A model generated the notes under the pieces. The model made no database searches. It saw only the letters and a program-made list of their open reading frames with translations, and had not been told where the DNA came from. From Streptomyces durmitorensis (GTDB lineage Bacteria > Actinomycetota > Actinomycetes > Streptomycetales > Streptomycetaceae): a stretch of 64,000 nucleotides of DNA. Both the position numbers and the translations under genes were made by a program. The DNA is taken from the NCBI RefSeq assembly GCF_023498005.1, contig NZ_CP097289.1:2728001-2792000 (forward strand), read 5' to 3'. Positions within the stretch are counted from its first letter, which is position 1. Every line of letters begins with the position of its first letter. This document shows positions 35,648 through 43,861 of the stretch, piece by piece.

Positions 35648-36803
35648 CTTGTGGCGCCGCCTCCCCCACATACCGCGCCGCAGGGCGAATGATCTTCGAG
35701 TCCTCCGCCTGCTCAAGGACGTTCGCGCCCCAGCCCACCACCCGCGCCGCGGCAAACGTAGGCGTGAACATCTCGCGCGGCAGGCCGCACAGTTCCATGA
35801 CGACTCCCGCGTAGAACTCCACGTTGGTGTGCAGCTCGCGGCCCGGTTTCAGTTCGGCGAGGATCGTCTCGACCTGGCGTTCGACCTCCACCGCGAACTC
35901 CACCATCCGGCCGCCGAATTCCTGCGCGATGCCCCGCAGCATGCGCGAACGCGGGTCCTCCGTGCGGTAGACGGGGTGGCCGAAGCCCATGATGCGGTCC
36001 CCCGCGAGGACCCGCTCGCGGATCCAGCCGTCGATGCGGTCGGGCGTACCGATGGCATCGAGCGTGTCGAGCGCGCGGCTCGGCGCCCCGCCGTGCAGCG
36101 GGCCCGACAGCGCCCCCACGGCACCCACCAGACAGGCCGCGACATCCGCACCGGTCGAGGTGATCACACGAGCCGTGAACGTCGACGCGTTGAAGCCGTG
36201 ATCAATGGTTGAGATCAAGTACTGCTCGATCGCCCGCGCACGCTCGGGTTCCGGCTCCGAACCCGTCAGCATGTAGAGGTAGTTGGCCGCGTACGACAAG
36301 TCGTCGCGCGGCTCCACGGGGTCGAGCCCCTGCCCCAGGCGGTACAGCGCCGTGAGCAGCGTCGGCACCACGGCGGACGCGGCGAGCGCATCGGCGCGAC
36401 GCTGGTCGCCGTCGATGTCGTAGACCGGACGGAAGCCCTTCGCCGCACCGAAGAGCGACAGCGCCGTACGCAGTCCGGACAGCGGCCCCGACAGGGCGCT
36501 GGCGCGGGCTATGGCGGGCAGCGCGGCGCGCACCTCGTCGGGCAGCCTGCGCAGGGGCGCGGTCCGCGCGGCGAAGGCGGACCGCTGCTCGGCGTCCGGC
36601 AGCGCGCCGTGGAACATCAGGTGCCAGACGTCCTCGAAGCTGCGGGTCTGCGCGAGCTCGACGGCCGAGTACTGGCGGTAGTGGTAGAAGCCCTCATATC
36701 CCCTGACGTCTCCGAGCCGGGTCTCGGTCACGACGACGCCCGCGAGCCCGCGGGGGACCTCCACGGGGGCGGTGGGGGCGGTGGTGGAGCCATTGATCGG
36801 CAT
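35628..36803 (-). CDS. Citrate synthase family protein (citrate synthase 2 type)
   Basis: 391 residues from MPINGSTTAP, with GAGGAAG upstream. Condenses acetyl-CoA with oxaloacetate (or propionyl-CoA in 2-methylcitrate synthases). Key residues: His202 (IDHGFNASTF), His237 (GPLHGG) and His276 (GFGHPVYRTEDPR). At the place of the catalytic Asp the sequence reads NVEFYAG (Glu329) instead of the usual NVDFYSG. The main Streptomyces citrate synthase is presumably elsewhere, so this is a secondary enzyme. It is divergent from an HTH-bearing homolog, with an inverted repeat between. Confidence 0.9.
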   Translation of the reverse strand: MPINGSTTAPTAPVEVPRGLAGVVVTETRLGDVRGYEGFYHYRQYSAVELAQTRSFEDVWHLMFHGALPDAEQRSAFAARTAPLRRLPDEVRAALPAIARASALSGPLSGLRTALSLFGAAKGFRPVYDIDGDQRRADALAASAVVPTLLTALYRLGQGLDPVEPRDDLSYAANYLYMLTGSEPEPERARAIEQYLISTIDHGFNASTFTARVITSTGADVAACLVGAVGALSGPLHGGAPSRALDTLDAIGTPDRIDGWIRERVLAGDRIMGFGHPVYRTEDPRSRMLRGIAQEFGGRMVEFAVEVERQVETILAELKPGRELHTNVEFYAGVVMELCGLPREMFTPTFAAARVVGWGANVLEQAEDSKIIRPAARYVGEAAPQAVPAVL

Positions 36804-36886
36804 GGTCTTCCTCGACTCTCTCGACTCTCTCGAGCCTTCCTCCCTGGACTTGATTCGACTGTCCATGCTTGACTGAACCCCTGTCA

Positions 36887-36905
36887 ATATTGATTGGATC
36901 AATAT
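36887..36905. promoter_or_regulatory. AT-rich inverted repeat between two citrate synthase genes
   Basis: ATATTGAT-TGG-ATCAATAT: perfect 8-bp arms around 3 nt, in a genome of about 70% GC. It lies 84 bp upstream of the minus-strand citrate synthase start and 27 bp upstream of the HTH-citrate-synthase start. Its placement suits repression of both. The HTH protein itself is the obvious candidate to bind it (inference). Confidence 0.7.
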
Positions 36906-36931
36906 CGGACGGAATGGATACGGTGATGCCC

Positions 36932-38194
36932 ATGACGGATCAAGAGGCCACGCCCAAAGAAGGCCGGCGCCTGAGCACCCGGGAAGCGGCCGAACTGCTC
37001 GGCGTGAAGCCGGAGACCGTGTACGCCTACGTGAGCCGCGGCCAGCTCAGCAGCCGCCGCGGCCCCGGCTCCCGGGGCAGCACCTTCGACGCCAAGGAGG
37101 TCGAGTCGCTCGCCCGCAAGAACCGCCGGGAACCCGCGGCCACCTCCGCGAGCAGCGAGCTCTCCGTCCGCACCCGCATCACACTCATCGACAAGGACCG
37201 CTACTACTACCGCGGCGTGGACGCGACGGACCTGTCCCTGGCGCACTCCTACGAAGAGGTCGCCGAGTGGCTGTGGACCGGCGTCATGCGCCCCGGAATC
37301 CGCTTCACCGCCCCCAAGGAGACCGCTGACGCCGCACGCCGCGCCGTCAGCGCGCTGCCCGAGCACAGCGGCCCGACCGACCGCCTGCGCGTGGCCGCCA
37401 TCTCCGCCGCCGCAGCCGACCCGCTCCGCTTCGACCTCTCCGAAGAAGCCGTCATCGGCACCGCGCGCACCCTCATCCCCACCCTCGTCACAGCGCTGCC
37501 ACCGGTCAGCCGCGCCCACCGGGACGGTGGCCCCCTGGCCCACCAGCTCTGGGCACGGCTGTCCGGGCAGCGGCCCCACGACGCCTCCCTGCACGCCCTG
37601 GACACCGCGCTCGCCCTGCTGGTCGACCACGACCTCGCCGCGTCGACGCTCGCCGTCCGCGTCGCCGCCTCCGCCCGCGCCCACCCGTACGCGGCGGTGT
37701 CGGCCGGCCTCGGCGTCCTGGAGGGCCCCCTGCACGGCGCCGCCAGCGGCCTCGCGCACCGCATGCTCCTGGACGTGCTCGACCGCGGCAGCGCGGCCCC
37801 CGTGGTGGCCGACGAGCTCCGCGCGGGCCGCCGCGTCCCGGGCCTCGGCCACCGGCTCTACCCCGGCGACGACCCGCGCGCGCAGGCCCTGTTCGCCCTC
37901 CTGGAGGTCATCCCCCAGGCCGGCCCCGCCCTGGCCGCCGCCCGCGACGTGGTGGCCACCACGGCCCGCCACACGGACCTGCACGCCAACGTCGACCTGG
38001 CTCTGGCCGTCCTGACCGCCTCGTCCGGGATGCCCGCCGAGGCGGGCGAGACGCTCTTCGCCGTGGCGCGCACGGCCGGCTGGATCGCGCACGCCCTGGA
38101 GGAGTACGGGGAACGGCCGCTGCGCATGCGTCCCAGCGGCCAGTACGTAGGGCTGCGCCCGCCCCAGCCGATGCCCGCGCCCGACGGCGGATGA
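36932..38194 (+). CDS. Citrate-synthase-like protein with N-terminal helix-turn-helix
   Basis: 420 residues. Residues 14-60 form a MerR/excisionase-like HTH (LSTREAAELLGVKPETVYAY then SRGQL...GSTFDAKEVESL). Residues 80-410 are a citrate synthase fold keeping His233 (VDHDLAAST), His268 (GPLHGA), His307 (GLGHRLYPGDDPR) and Asp355 (NVDLAL). The ligand pocket therefore looks intact. Either it is an enzyme that also binds DNA, or a regulator sensing oxaloacetate, citrate or acetyl-CoA. The start at 36932 has GGTGAT at proper spacing; an ATG at 36914 (six codons longer) is possible. Confidence 0.88.
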   Translation: MTDQEATPKEGRRLSTREAAELLGVKPETVYAYVSRGQLSSRRGPGSRGSTFDAKEVESLARKNRREPAATSASSELSVRTRITLIDKDRYYYRGVDATDLSLAHSYEEVAEWLWTGVMRPGIRFTAPKETADAARRAVSALPEHSGPTDRLRVAAISAAAADPLRFDLSEEAVIGTARTLIPTLVTALPPVSRAHRDGGPLAHQLWARLSGQRPHDASLHALDTALALLVDHDLAASTLAVRVAASARAHPYAAVSAGLGVLEGPLHGAASGLAHRMLLDVLDRGSAAPVVADELRAGRRVPGLGHRLYPGDDPRAQALFALLEVIPQAGPALAAARDVVATTARHTDLHANVDLALAVLTASSGMPAEAGETLFAVARTAGWIAHALEEYGERPLRMRPSGQYVGLRPPQPMPAPDGG

Positions 38195-38214
38195 ATCACC
38201 GCAGACCCGGCGCG

Positions 38215-38228
38215 GGTTAGGCTCACCT
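38215..38228. promoter_or_regulatory. Iron box (DmdR1/IdeR type)
   Basis: GGTTAGGCTCACCT matches the full 14-bp core of the actinobacterial iron box TTAGGTTAGGCTCACCTAA. It contains TAGGCT at -10 spacing from the GTG at 38231, so iron-bound DmdR would block a probably leaderless promoter. Confidence 0.8.
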
Positions 38229-38230
38229 CT

Positions 38231-39178
38231 GTGAGTAAGTGCGCCACCGCTTCGCGGGATCTGGACGAGCCTCTCGCGGGGACCGCGGCCACAGCCAGGA
38301 CCTGGCTGCTGCTTGAACAGCCGGGCCCGTGGGGCGCCAAAGCGCTCACTTCGAGCCACCTGGATCCGGAGATCGGCCGCGCCCTTGAGGCCGCCATCGA
38401 GGGAACGGGCGTACGCATCGCGCTCATCCGCCGCCCCGGCCGCCATGCCGACAGCCACGCCCCGGCGCGCCGCCGGGTCTACGTGGGCCACACCGCGCCC
38501 GGCAACACCTGGCTGCGCGGCCACGTCACGGACAGGCCCGAAGAGCTGCTCGACCTCGACTTCGCGGCACTCGGCGCGGGCGACCACGGCGGATTCGGCA
38601 CCCCGCACACGGGCGCCCCGCTCGCCCTGGTCTGCACGAACGGCAAGCGCGACCGCTGCTGCGCCCTCCTGGGCAGGCCGCTGGCCGCCTCGCTCGCCAC
38701 ATCCGGTGAACAAGGCGTCTGGGAAGTCACTCATCTGGGTGGTCACCGCTTCTCCCCCACACTGCTCGTCCTGCCCTACGGCTACGCGTACGGCCGCTCC
38801 GGACAGGTCGCCGTCAAGGAGATCCTCGAGGGCGTGCGCACGGGCCGTGTCGTCACCGAAGGCTGCCGGGGCAGTTCCGCCTGGGACCGCCCGGGACAGG
38901 CCGCCGAGCTCGCGGTGCGCGCCGCGACGGGCGAGGACGCCGCGGGGGCCCTGAGCGTCGTCCACACGGACGGCACGGCCCCGCGCTGGGACGTGACGGT
39001 CGCCCATACCGACGGACGGCACTGGCGCGTGACGGTCGCCCAGGGAGCTTCGCTGCCGCCACGGCCCGAGAGCTGCGGCGCGGAACTCGCGGCCCCGGCG
39101 CGCATGGATGTCGTGGCGGTGCGGCGGATCACGTACGACGCCGGACAGGAGATCCCCGCCACAGTGACTTCGGAGTAG
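38231..39178 (+). CDS. Sucrase/ferredoxin-like family protein (thioredoxin-fold Fe-S protein)
   Basis: 315 residues from GTG. The family motifs are LEQPGPWGAKAL near the start, CTNGKRDRCCALLGRPLA, and THLGGHRFSPTLLVLPYG, whose Cys and His residues can hold a [2Fe-2S] cluster as in yeast Apd1-type proteins. Redox carrier; partner unknown. An iron box overlaps its promoter, and no room for a Shine-Dalgarno exists, so the transcript likely starts at the GTG. It lies 28 nt before a CitA-type kinase gene in the same direction. Confidence 0.88.
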   Translation: MSKCATASRDLDEPLAGTAATARTWLLLEQPGPWGAKALTSSHLDPEIGRALEAAIEGTGVRIALIRRPGRHADSHAPARRRVYVGHTAPGNTWLRGHVTDRPEELLDLDFAALGAGDHGGFGTPHTGAPLALVCTNGKRDRCCALLGRPLAASLATSGEQGVWEVTHLGGHRFSPTLLVLPYGYAYGRSGQVAVKEILEGVRTGRVVTEGCRGSSAWDRPGQAAELAVRAATGEDAAGALSVVHTDGTAPRWDVTVAHTDGRHWRVTVAQGASLPPRPESCGAELAAPARMDVVAVRRITYDAGQEIPATVTSE

Positions 39179-39206
39179 CCCTCCGGTCGCCGTACCGTTC
39201 GTACAC

Positions 39207-40847
39207 ATGAGCCCGACCTCCCCTGCCCGAAGACTCCGCCTCGGCCTGCCGCGGCGCGTCTTCTCGCAGGTGCTGCTCATGCAGCTGGCGATCGCCGCCG
39301 GAGTCGCCGTGCTCGCCACGGGGCTCTTCCTCGCGCCGCTCAGCGATCAGCTGGACGACCAGGCGATGCGCCGCGCGCTCGCCATCGCGCAGACCACGGC
39401 CGCCCAGCCGCACATCGCCGACGACCTGCGCTCCTCGAAGGCAACGGTCGACGGGCCCGTGCAGGCGGAAGCGGAACGGATCCGGCGTGCCAGCGGCGCC
39501 GAGTACGTCGTGATCATGAACAAGGACGGCGTTCGCTGGTCGCACACCGACCACGACGAGATCGGCCGGGTCGTCTCGACCGACCCCAGCGACGCGCTCG
39601 CCGGGGACGAGGTCATGGAGATCGACGACGGCACTCTGGGCCGCTCGGCCCGCGGCAAGGTGCCGCTGCGGGACATCGACGGGGACATCGTGGGCGCCGT
39701 CTCCGTGGGCATCGAGTACGACAGCGTCCGCGCTCGGCTGATCCACGCGATCCCCGGGCTCTTCGCGTACGCGGGCGGGGCGCTCGCCGTCGGCGCCCTC
39801 GCCGCCTATCTGATCTCGCGCAGGGTGCAGCGGCAGACGCGTGACCTGGCCTTCTCCGATATCTCGGCGCTCCTTGCGGAACGCGAGGCCATGCTGCACA
39901 GCATCCGTGAGGGTGTCGTCGCACTGGATCGCGCGGGCCGCATCCGCCTCCTCAACGACGAGGCCCAGCGCCTCCTCAGCCTCGGGACCGAGGTGATCGG
40001 GCAACCGCTCGACACCGCGCTCGGCCCGGGCCGTACGACCGACGTGCTCGCCGGACGGGTCACGGGCACCGACCTGCTGACCGTCCGCGGCCAGCGCGTC
40101 CTGGTCGCCAACCGCATGCCCACGGACGACGGGGGCGCCGTCGCCACCCTGCGCGACCGCACCGAACTGGAACAGCTGGGCCGCGAGCTGGACTCCACCC
40201 GGGGCCTCATCGACGCCCTGCGCGCCCAGGACCACGAACACGCCAACCGCATGCACACGCTGCTCGGCCTCCTGGAGCTGGAGATGTACGAGGAAGCCGC
40301 GGAGTTCGTCGGCGAGGTGGCGGGAGCACACCGAGTGACCGCCGAGCAGATCACGGAGAAGATCGGCGATCCGCTGCTCGCCGCGCTCCTGGTGGGCAAG
40401 GCCACGGTCGCCGCGGAGCGTGGCGTCGTCCTCGCCGTGCCGCGCGACACCGCACTGCCCGACCGCCTGATCGACCCCGGCGGCCTCGTCACCATCGTCG
40501 GCAACCTGGTCGACAACGCGCTCGACGCGGCGGCGGGAACGCTCCACGCGCGCGTGGAGGTCGATGTGCGCACCGAAGGGCGCGCCGTCGTCCTCCAGGT
40601 GAGCGACACGGGCCCTGGCGTACCGCCCGAGCAACGCGAGACGATCTTCACGGAGGGCTGGTCCACCAAGGAGCCCCCGGCGCACGGCAAGCGCGGCATC
40701 GGGCTCGCCCTGGTCCGCAGGCTCGCCGAGCGGCAGGGAGGCAGCGCGCGGGCCGACGCGTCGCCCGACGGGGGCGCCGAGTTCACCGTCGTCCTGCCCG
40801 AAGCGCTCGCACAGGCCGAACTGGCCCCCACGGAGGAGACACGATGA
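39207..40847 (+). CDS. CitA/DcuS-type sensor histidine kinase
   Basis: 546 residues. TM1 (about 24-42) is followed by an extracytoplasmic PAS-like (sCache) sensor domain of about 130 residues ending VGAVSVGIEYD, then TM2 (about 175-195). A cytosolic PAS with EGVVALDRAGRIRLLNDEA comes next, then the phosphorylation helix DHEHANRMHTLLGLLE and an ATPase with NLVDNALDAA and KRGIGLALVRRLAE. The family senses citrate, fumarate, malate or other carboxylates outside the cell. It overlaps its regulator gene by 4 nt. Confidence 0.92.
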   Translation: MSPTSPARRLRLGLPRRVFSQVLLMQLAIAAGVAVLATGLFLAPLSDQLDDQAMRRALAIAQTTAAQPHIADDLRSSKATVDGPVQAEAERIRRASGAEYVVIMNKDGVRWSHTDHDEIGRVVSTDPSDALAGDEVMEIDDGTLGRSARGKVPLRDIDGDIVGAVSVGIEYDSVRARLIHAIPGLFAYAGGALAVGALAAYLISRRVQRQTRDLAFSDISALLAEREAMLHSIREGVVALDRAGRIRLLNDEAQRLLSLGTEVIGQPLDTALGPGRTTDVLAGRVTGTDLLTVRGQRVLVANRMPTDDGGAVATLRDRTELEQLGRELDSTRGLIDALRAQDHEHANRMHTLLGLLELEMYEEAAEFVGEVAGAHRVTAEQITEKIGDPLLAALLVGKATVAAERGVVLAVPRDTALPDRLIDPGGLVTIVGNLVDNALDAAAGTLHARVEVDVRTEGRAVVLQVSDTGPGVPPEQRETIFTEGWSTKEPPAHGKRGIGLALVRRLAERQGGSARADASPDGGAEFTVVLPEALAQAELAPTEETR

Positions 40848-41524
40848 TCGAGGTGCTCGTCGTGGACGACGACGTCCGGGTCGCGGACGTGAACGCCGCC
40901 TACGTGGCGAAGGTCCCCGGCTTCCGGGTGGCCGCGAAGGCCCACAGCGCCGCCGAGGCCCTGCGGCTCGTCGAGGAACTCCCCGTCGACCTGGTGCTCC
41001 TCGACCACTATCTGCCGGACGAGACGGGTCTCGCGGTGGTCCGTACGTTGCGTGAGCGCGGCCACCAGACCGACGTGATCATGGTGACCGCCGCGCGCGA
41101 CGTCGCCACCGTCCAGGCCGCGATGCGCCACGGCGCCCTGCAGTACCTGGTCAAGCCGTTCTCGTACGCGGGCCTTCGCGCCAAGCTCGACGCGTACGCG
41201 ACCTTGCGCCGCACCCTGGACGGCGGGGGCGAGGCCGAGCAGGCCGAGGTCGACCGGATCTTCGGCGCCCTCTCGGCGACTCCGGCGCCCGAGCTGCCCA
41301 AAGGGCACTCCCCCACCACGGCCGAGCTGGTCCGCAGGGCGCTGATGGGCGCTGAGGGGCCTCTTTCCGCCCAGGAGTTGGCGGACCGCACCCGGCTGAG
41401 CCGCCAGACCGCCCAGCGGTATCTGAAGCTCCTGGAGCGCTCCGGGCGGGTCCGACTCAGCCTGAAGTACGGCGACACGGGCCGCCCGGAGCACCGCTAC
41501 GAGTGGGCGTCCAGCGCCTCCTGA
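40844..41524 (+). CDS. CitB/DcuR-type response regulator
   Basis: 226 residues. The receiver domain has VVDDDVRVADVN, the phosphorylation site LVLLDHYLPDETG and YLVKPFSYAGLRAKL. The C-terminal winged HTH has LSAQELADRTRLSRQTAQRYLKLLERSGRVRLSL. It pairs with the CitA-type kinase through the ATGA overlap. The nearby convergent actP/DUF485 operon is the natural target, since this class usually controls carboxylate uptake (inference). Confidence 0.92.
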   Translation: MIEVLVVDDDVRVADVNAAYVAKVPGFRVAAKAHSAAEALRLVEELPVDLVLLDHYLPDETGLAVVRTLRERGHQTDVIMVTAARDVATVQAAMRHGALQYLVKPFSYAGLRAKLDAYATLRRTLDGGGEAEQAEVDRIFGALSATPAPELPKGHSPTTAELVRRALMGAEGPLSAQELADRTRLSRQTAQRYLKLLERSGRVRLSLKYGDTGRPEHRYEWASSAS

Positions 41525-41550
41525 CCGAGCCTCGCCCCGTCGTTCCTCTC

Positions 41551-41601
41551 CTGGAGGGCGATCAGACCTGGAGCGCGGTCAGACCTGGAGGGCGGTCAGA
41601 C
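41551..41601. repeat. Three tandem 17-bp repeats across the symporter stop codon
   Basis: Units 41551-41567, 41568-41584 and 41585-41601 (consensus CTGGAGGGCGGTCAGAC) differ at one or two positions. The last one contains the symporter stop codon (41596-41598). It fills most of the gap between the convergent regulator and symporter genes. Confidence 0.88.
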
Positions 41602-43188
41602 GGCTCCCGCCCCGGTGAGCGACCGCACTTCGGTCTCCGCGTGCTTGGCCTCGTCCGCGGACTCCGGCGAGGTCACGGTGCCCAGCCATCCGGCGAGGAA
41701 GCCCAGCGGGATGGAGACGAGCCCCGGGTTCTCCAGCGGGAAGTACTGGAAGTCCATCCCGGGGAAGAGGGAGCTCGGCCCTCCGGAGACCACGGGTGAC
41801 AGCACGACGAGCACCAGGGAGGGCACCAGGCCCCCGTAGACCGACCAGACCGCTCCCCGCGTGGTGAAGTTCCGCCAGAAGAGCGAGTAGAGCAGCACGG
41901 GCAGATTCGCGGACGCGGCGACCGCGAAGGCGAGACCCACCAGGAACGCCACGTTGAGGTCCCGGGCCAGCAGCCCCAGGCCGATCGCGACCACGCCGAT
42001 CCCGGCCGCGGCGAGCCGCGCCACCGCCACCTCACTGCGCGGCTTCGCGTGCTTGCGGCGCAGCGAGGCATACAGGTCGTGGGCCACGGAGGCAGAGGAG
42101 GCGAGCGTAATCCCGGCGACGACGGCCAGGATCGTGGCGAAGGCGATCGCGGCGACGATGGCAAACAGAACCGTTCCTCCTGTGGAGTCCGCGCCGCCGC
42201 CCAGATCGAGCGCGAGGAGCGGAACTGCCGTGTTCCCCGCGGCATTCGATCCCCGTACGGCATCGGAGCCCACGATCGCGGCGGCGCCGAAGCCGAGCAC
42301 GATCGTCATCAGGTAAAAGCTGCCGATGAGACCGATGGACCAGACGACGGAGCGACGGGCGGCGCGCGCGGTCGGCACCGTGTAGAAGCGGGAGAGGATG
42401 TGCGGCAGCCCGGCCGTGCCGAGGACGAGTGCGAGCCCGAGGCTGATGAAGTCCAGGCGCGAGGTCCAGTCCCCGCCGTACTTCAACCCGGGCGCGAGGA
42501 ACTGGCTGCCGTGTCCGCTGCGGTCGGCCGCGGTCCGCAGCAACTGGTCGAAGTCGCCGTGGAAACGCACCAGAACGAGCACGGTCAGCGCGATCGCGCC
42601 GCACATCAGCAGGACCGCCTTGACGATCTGGATCCAGGTGGTGGCCCGCATCCCTCCCAACGACACATAGATGACCATGAGCGCGCCGACGCCGATCACC
42701 GTCCAGGCCTGCGCCGCCCCGCTCGTCCCGCCCAGCAGCAGCGCGACCAGTGAGCCCGCCCCCACCATCTGCGCCACCAGATAGAGAACGGACACGGTCA
42801 CGGAGGAAGTTCCCGCCGCGATGCGCACGGGCCGCTCCTTCATCCGGGCGGCGACGACGTCGGCGAGCGTGAACCGGCCGCAGTTGCGCACCAGTTCGGC
42901 CACCAGGAACAGCACGACCAGCCAGGCGACGAGGAAGCCCACCGAGTAGAGCAGCCCGTCGTACCCGAAGAGCGCGATCAGTCCGGAGATGCCGAGGAAG
43001 GAGGCGGCCGACATGTAGTCGCCTGCGATGGCGAAACCGTTCTCCATGGGCGAGAAGAGCCGCCCGCCCGCGTAGAACTCCTCCGCCGAGCCGTGCCGGT
43101 TGCGGCTCACCCACGTCGTGATGGCGAGCGTGACGGCCACGAACACCCCGAACAGCAGGAGCGCGAGCGTCTGGTGGTCCCCGGTCAT
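41596..43188 (-). CDS. actP: Cation/acetate-type solute:sodium symporter (ActP family)
   Basis: 530 residues with about thirteen transmembrane segments. Features of the ActP/SSS family include SAEEFYAGGRLFSPMENGFAIAGDYMSAASFLGISG and GTAGLPHILSRFYTVPTARAARRSV. It takes up acetate or another short carboxylate with Na+. The ATG overlaps the stop of the DUF485 gene (ATGA), the usual two-gene unit. The convergent CitAB-type system probably regulates it. Confidence 0.93.
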   Translation of the reverse strand: MTGDHQTLALLLFGVFVAVTLAITTWVSRNRHGSAEEFYAGGRLFSPMENGFAIAGDYMSAASFLGISGLIALFGYDGLLYSVGFLVAWLVVLFLVAELVRNCGRFTLADVVAARMKERPVRIAAGTSSVTVSVLYLVAQMVGAGSLVALLLGGTSGAAQAWTVIGVGALMVIYVSLGGMRATTWIQIVKAVLLMCGAIALTVLVLVRFHGDFDQLLRTAADRSGHGSQFLAPGLKYGGDWTSRLDFISLGLALVLGTAGLPHILSRFYTVPTARAARRSVVWSIGLIGSFYLMTIVLGFGAAAIVGSDAVRGSNAAGNTAVPLLALDLGGGADSTGGTVLFAIVAAIAFATILAVVAGITLASSASVAHDLYASLRRKHAKPRSEVAVARLAAAGIGVVAIGLGLLARDLNVAFLVGLAFAVAASANLPVLLYSLFWRNFTTRGAVWSVYGGLVPSLVLVVLSPVVSGGPSSLFPGMDFQYFPLENPGLVSIPLGFLAGWLGTVTSPESADEAKHAETEVRSLTGAGAV

Positions 43189-43736
43189 CGCTCGCTCCCC
43201 CGGGCCAGTTCCTGCTCGCTCCGCTGGTCGTGCTCCCGCTGTTCCTGGATCCGTTTCTGGTCCTGCTCCCGCTTCTGCTCGAACACGGCCCAGCGCAGAT
43301 CGAGCGCCGCGCGATCCCTCCTCAGCCGGGCATGCCGGGCGTAAGCCCAGGTCAGCAGGAAGGTCGAGAGGAACTGCCCGAGGCCCGCGAGCATCGCGAC
43401 GTTCACGGATCCGGCGACGGGCCGCGCCATGAGACCGGGCGCCGTCGTCGCGGCTACTACATACGCGACGTACCAGGTGAAGAAGACGGCCACCCCAGGG
43501 ACGACGAACCGCCGATAGCGGCCGCGCACCTCCTGGAAGGCAGCACTGCGCTGGACCTCCAGATAGATGTCGGCCGCGCTCGCGCTCCGCTCCGGCGCGG
43601 CTCGGGGCGGCACCACGGGCGCCGGCGCACCCGTGCCGTCCAACTCGCCCCAGCCGGACGCAAGCGCGTCGTACCAGGGATCCCTCGGATCACCGGTCCG
43701 CGCCTGCCCGGCATCGCGCCCGTCGTGCTTCTCCAC
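43185..43736 (-). CDS. DUF485 membrane protein, partner of the symporter
   Basis: 183 residues from GTG, with AAGGAG upstream (VEKHDGRDAGQ); a TTG 14 codons earlier has no such site. A disordered N-terminal 60 residues is followed by FRRFVVPGVAVFFTWYVAYVV-type TM1 and LGQFLSTFLLTWAYARHAR TM2, the DUF485 signature. A charged Gln/Glu/Arg coiled tail (KREQDQKRIQEQREHDQRSE) ends it. DUF485 proteins always accompany ActP-like symporters; the exact role is unknown. Confidence 0.88.
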   Translation of the reverse strand: MEKHDGRDAGQARTGDPRDPWYDALASGWGELDGTGAPAPVVPPRAAPERSASAADIYLEVQRSAAFQEVRGRYRRFVVPGVAVFFTWYVAYVVAATTAPGLMARPVAGSVNVAMLAGLGQFLSTFLLTWAYARHARLRRDRAALDLRWAVFEQKREQDQKRIQEQREHDQRSEQELARGSER

Positions 43737-43821
43737 CGAACTCTCCTTGTCCGCAGCCTTGTTCGGCTGCGTGCCCAAGGATGGACAGAACGGGAAGATC
43801 CCTGACTCTTCTCTCCCTTCT

Positions 43822-43841
43822 CTTCACCCCATCAGGTGAAG
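43822..43841 (-). terminator. Short hairpin after the NarL-type two-component operon
   Basis: CTTCACC/GGTGAAG stem with loop CCATCA, 21-40 bp downstream of the response regulator stop. It is weak, but the only hairpin in the gap. Confidence 0.45.
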
Positions 43842-43861
43842 GACCTCGTGGAAGAACCCAC

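Noticed and set aside
36899..39319. 806-codon minus-strand frame opposite the HTH-citrate synthase and Fe-S protein genes
   Set aside because: Shadow frame; the plus-strand genes have recognised domains, ribosome-binding or promoter signals and proper codon bias.
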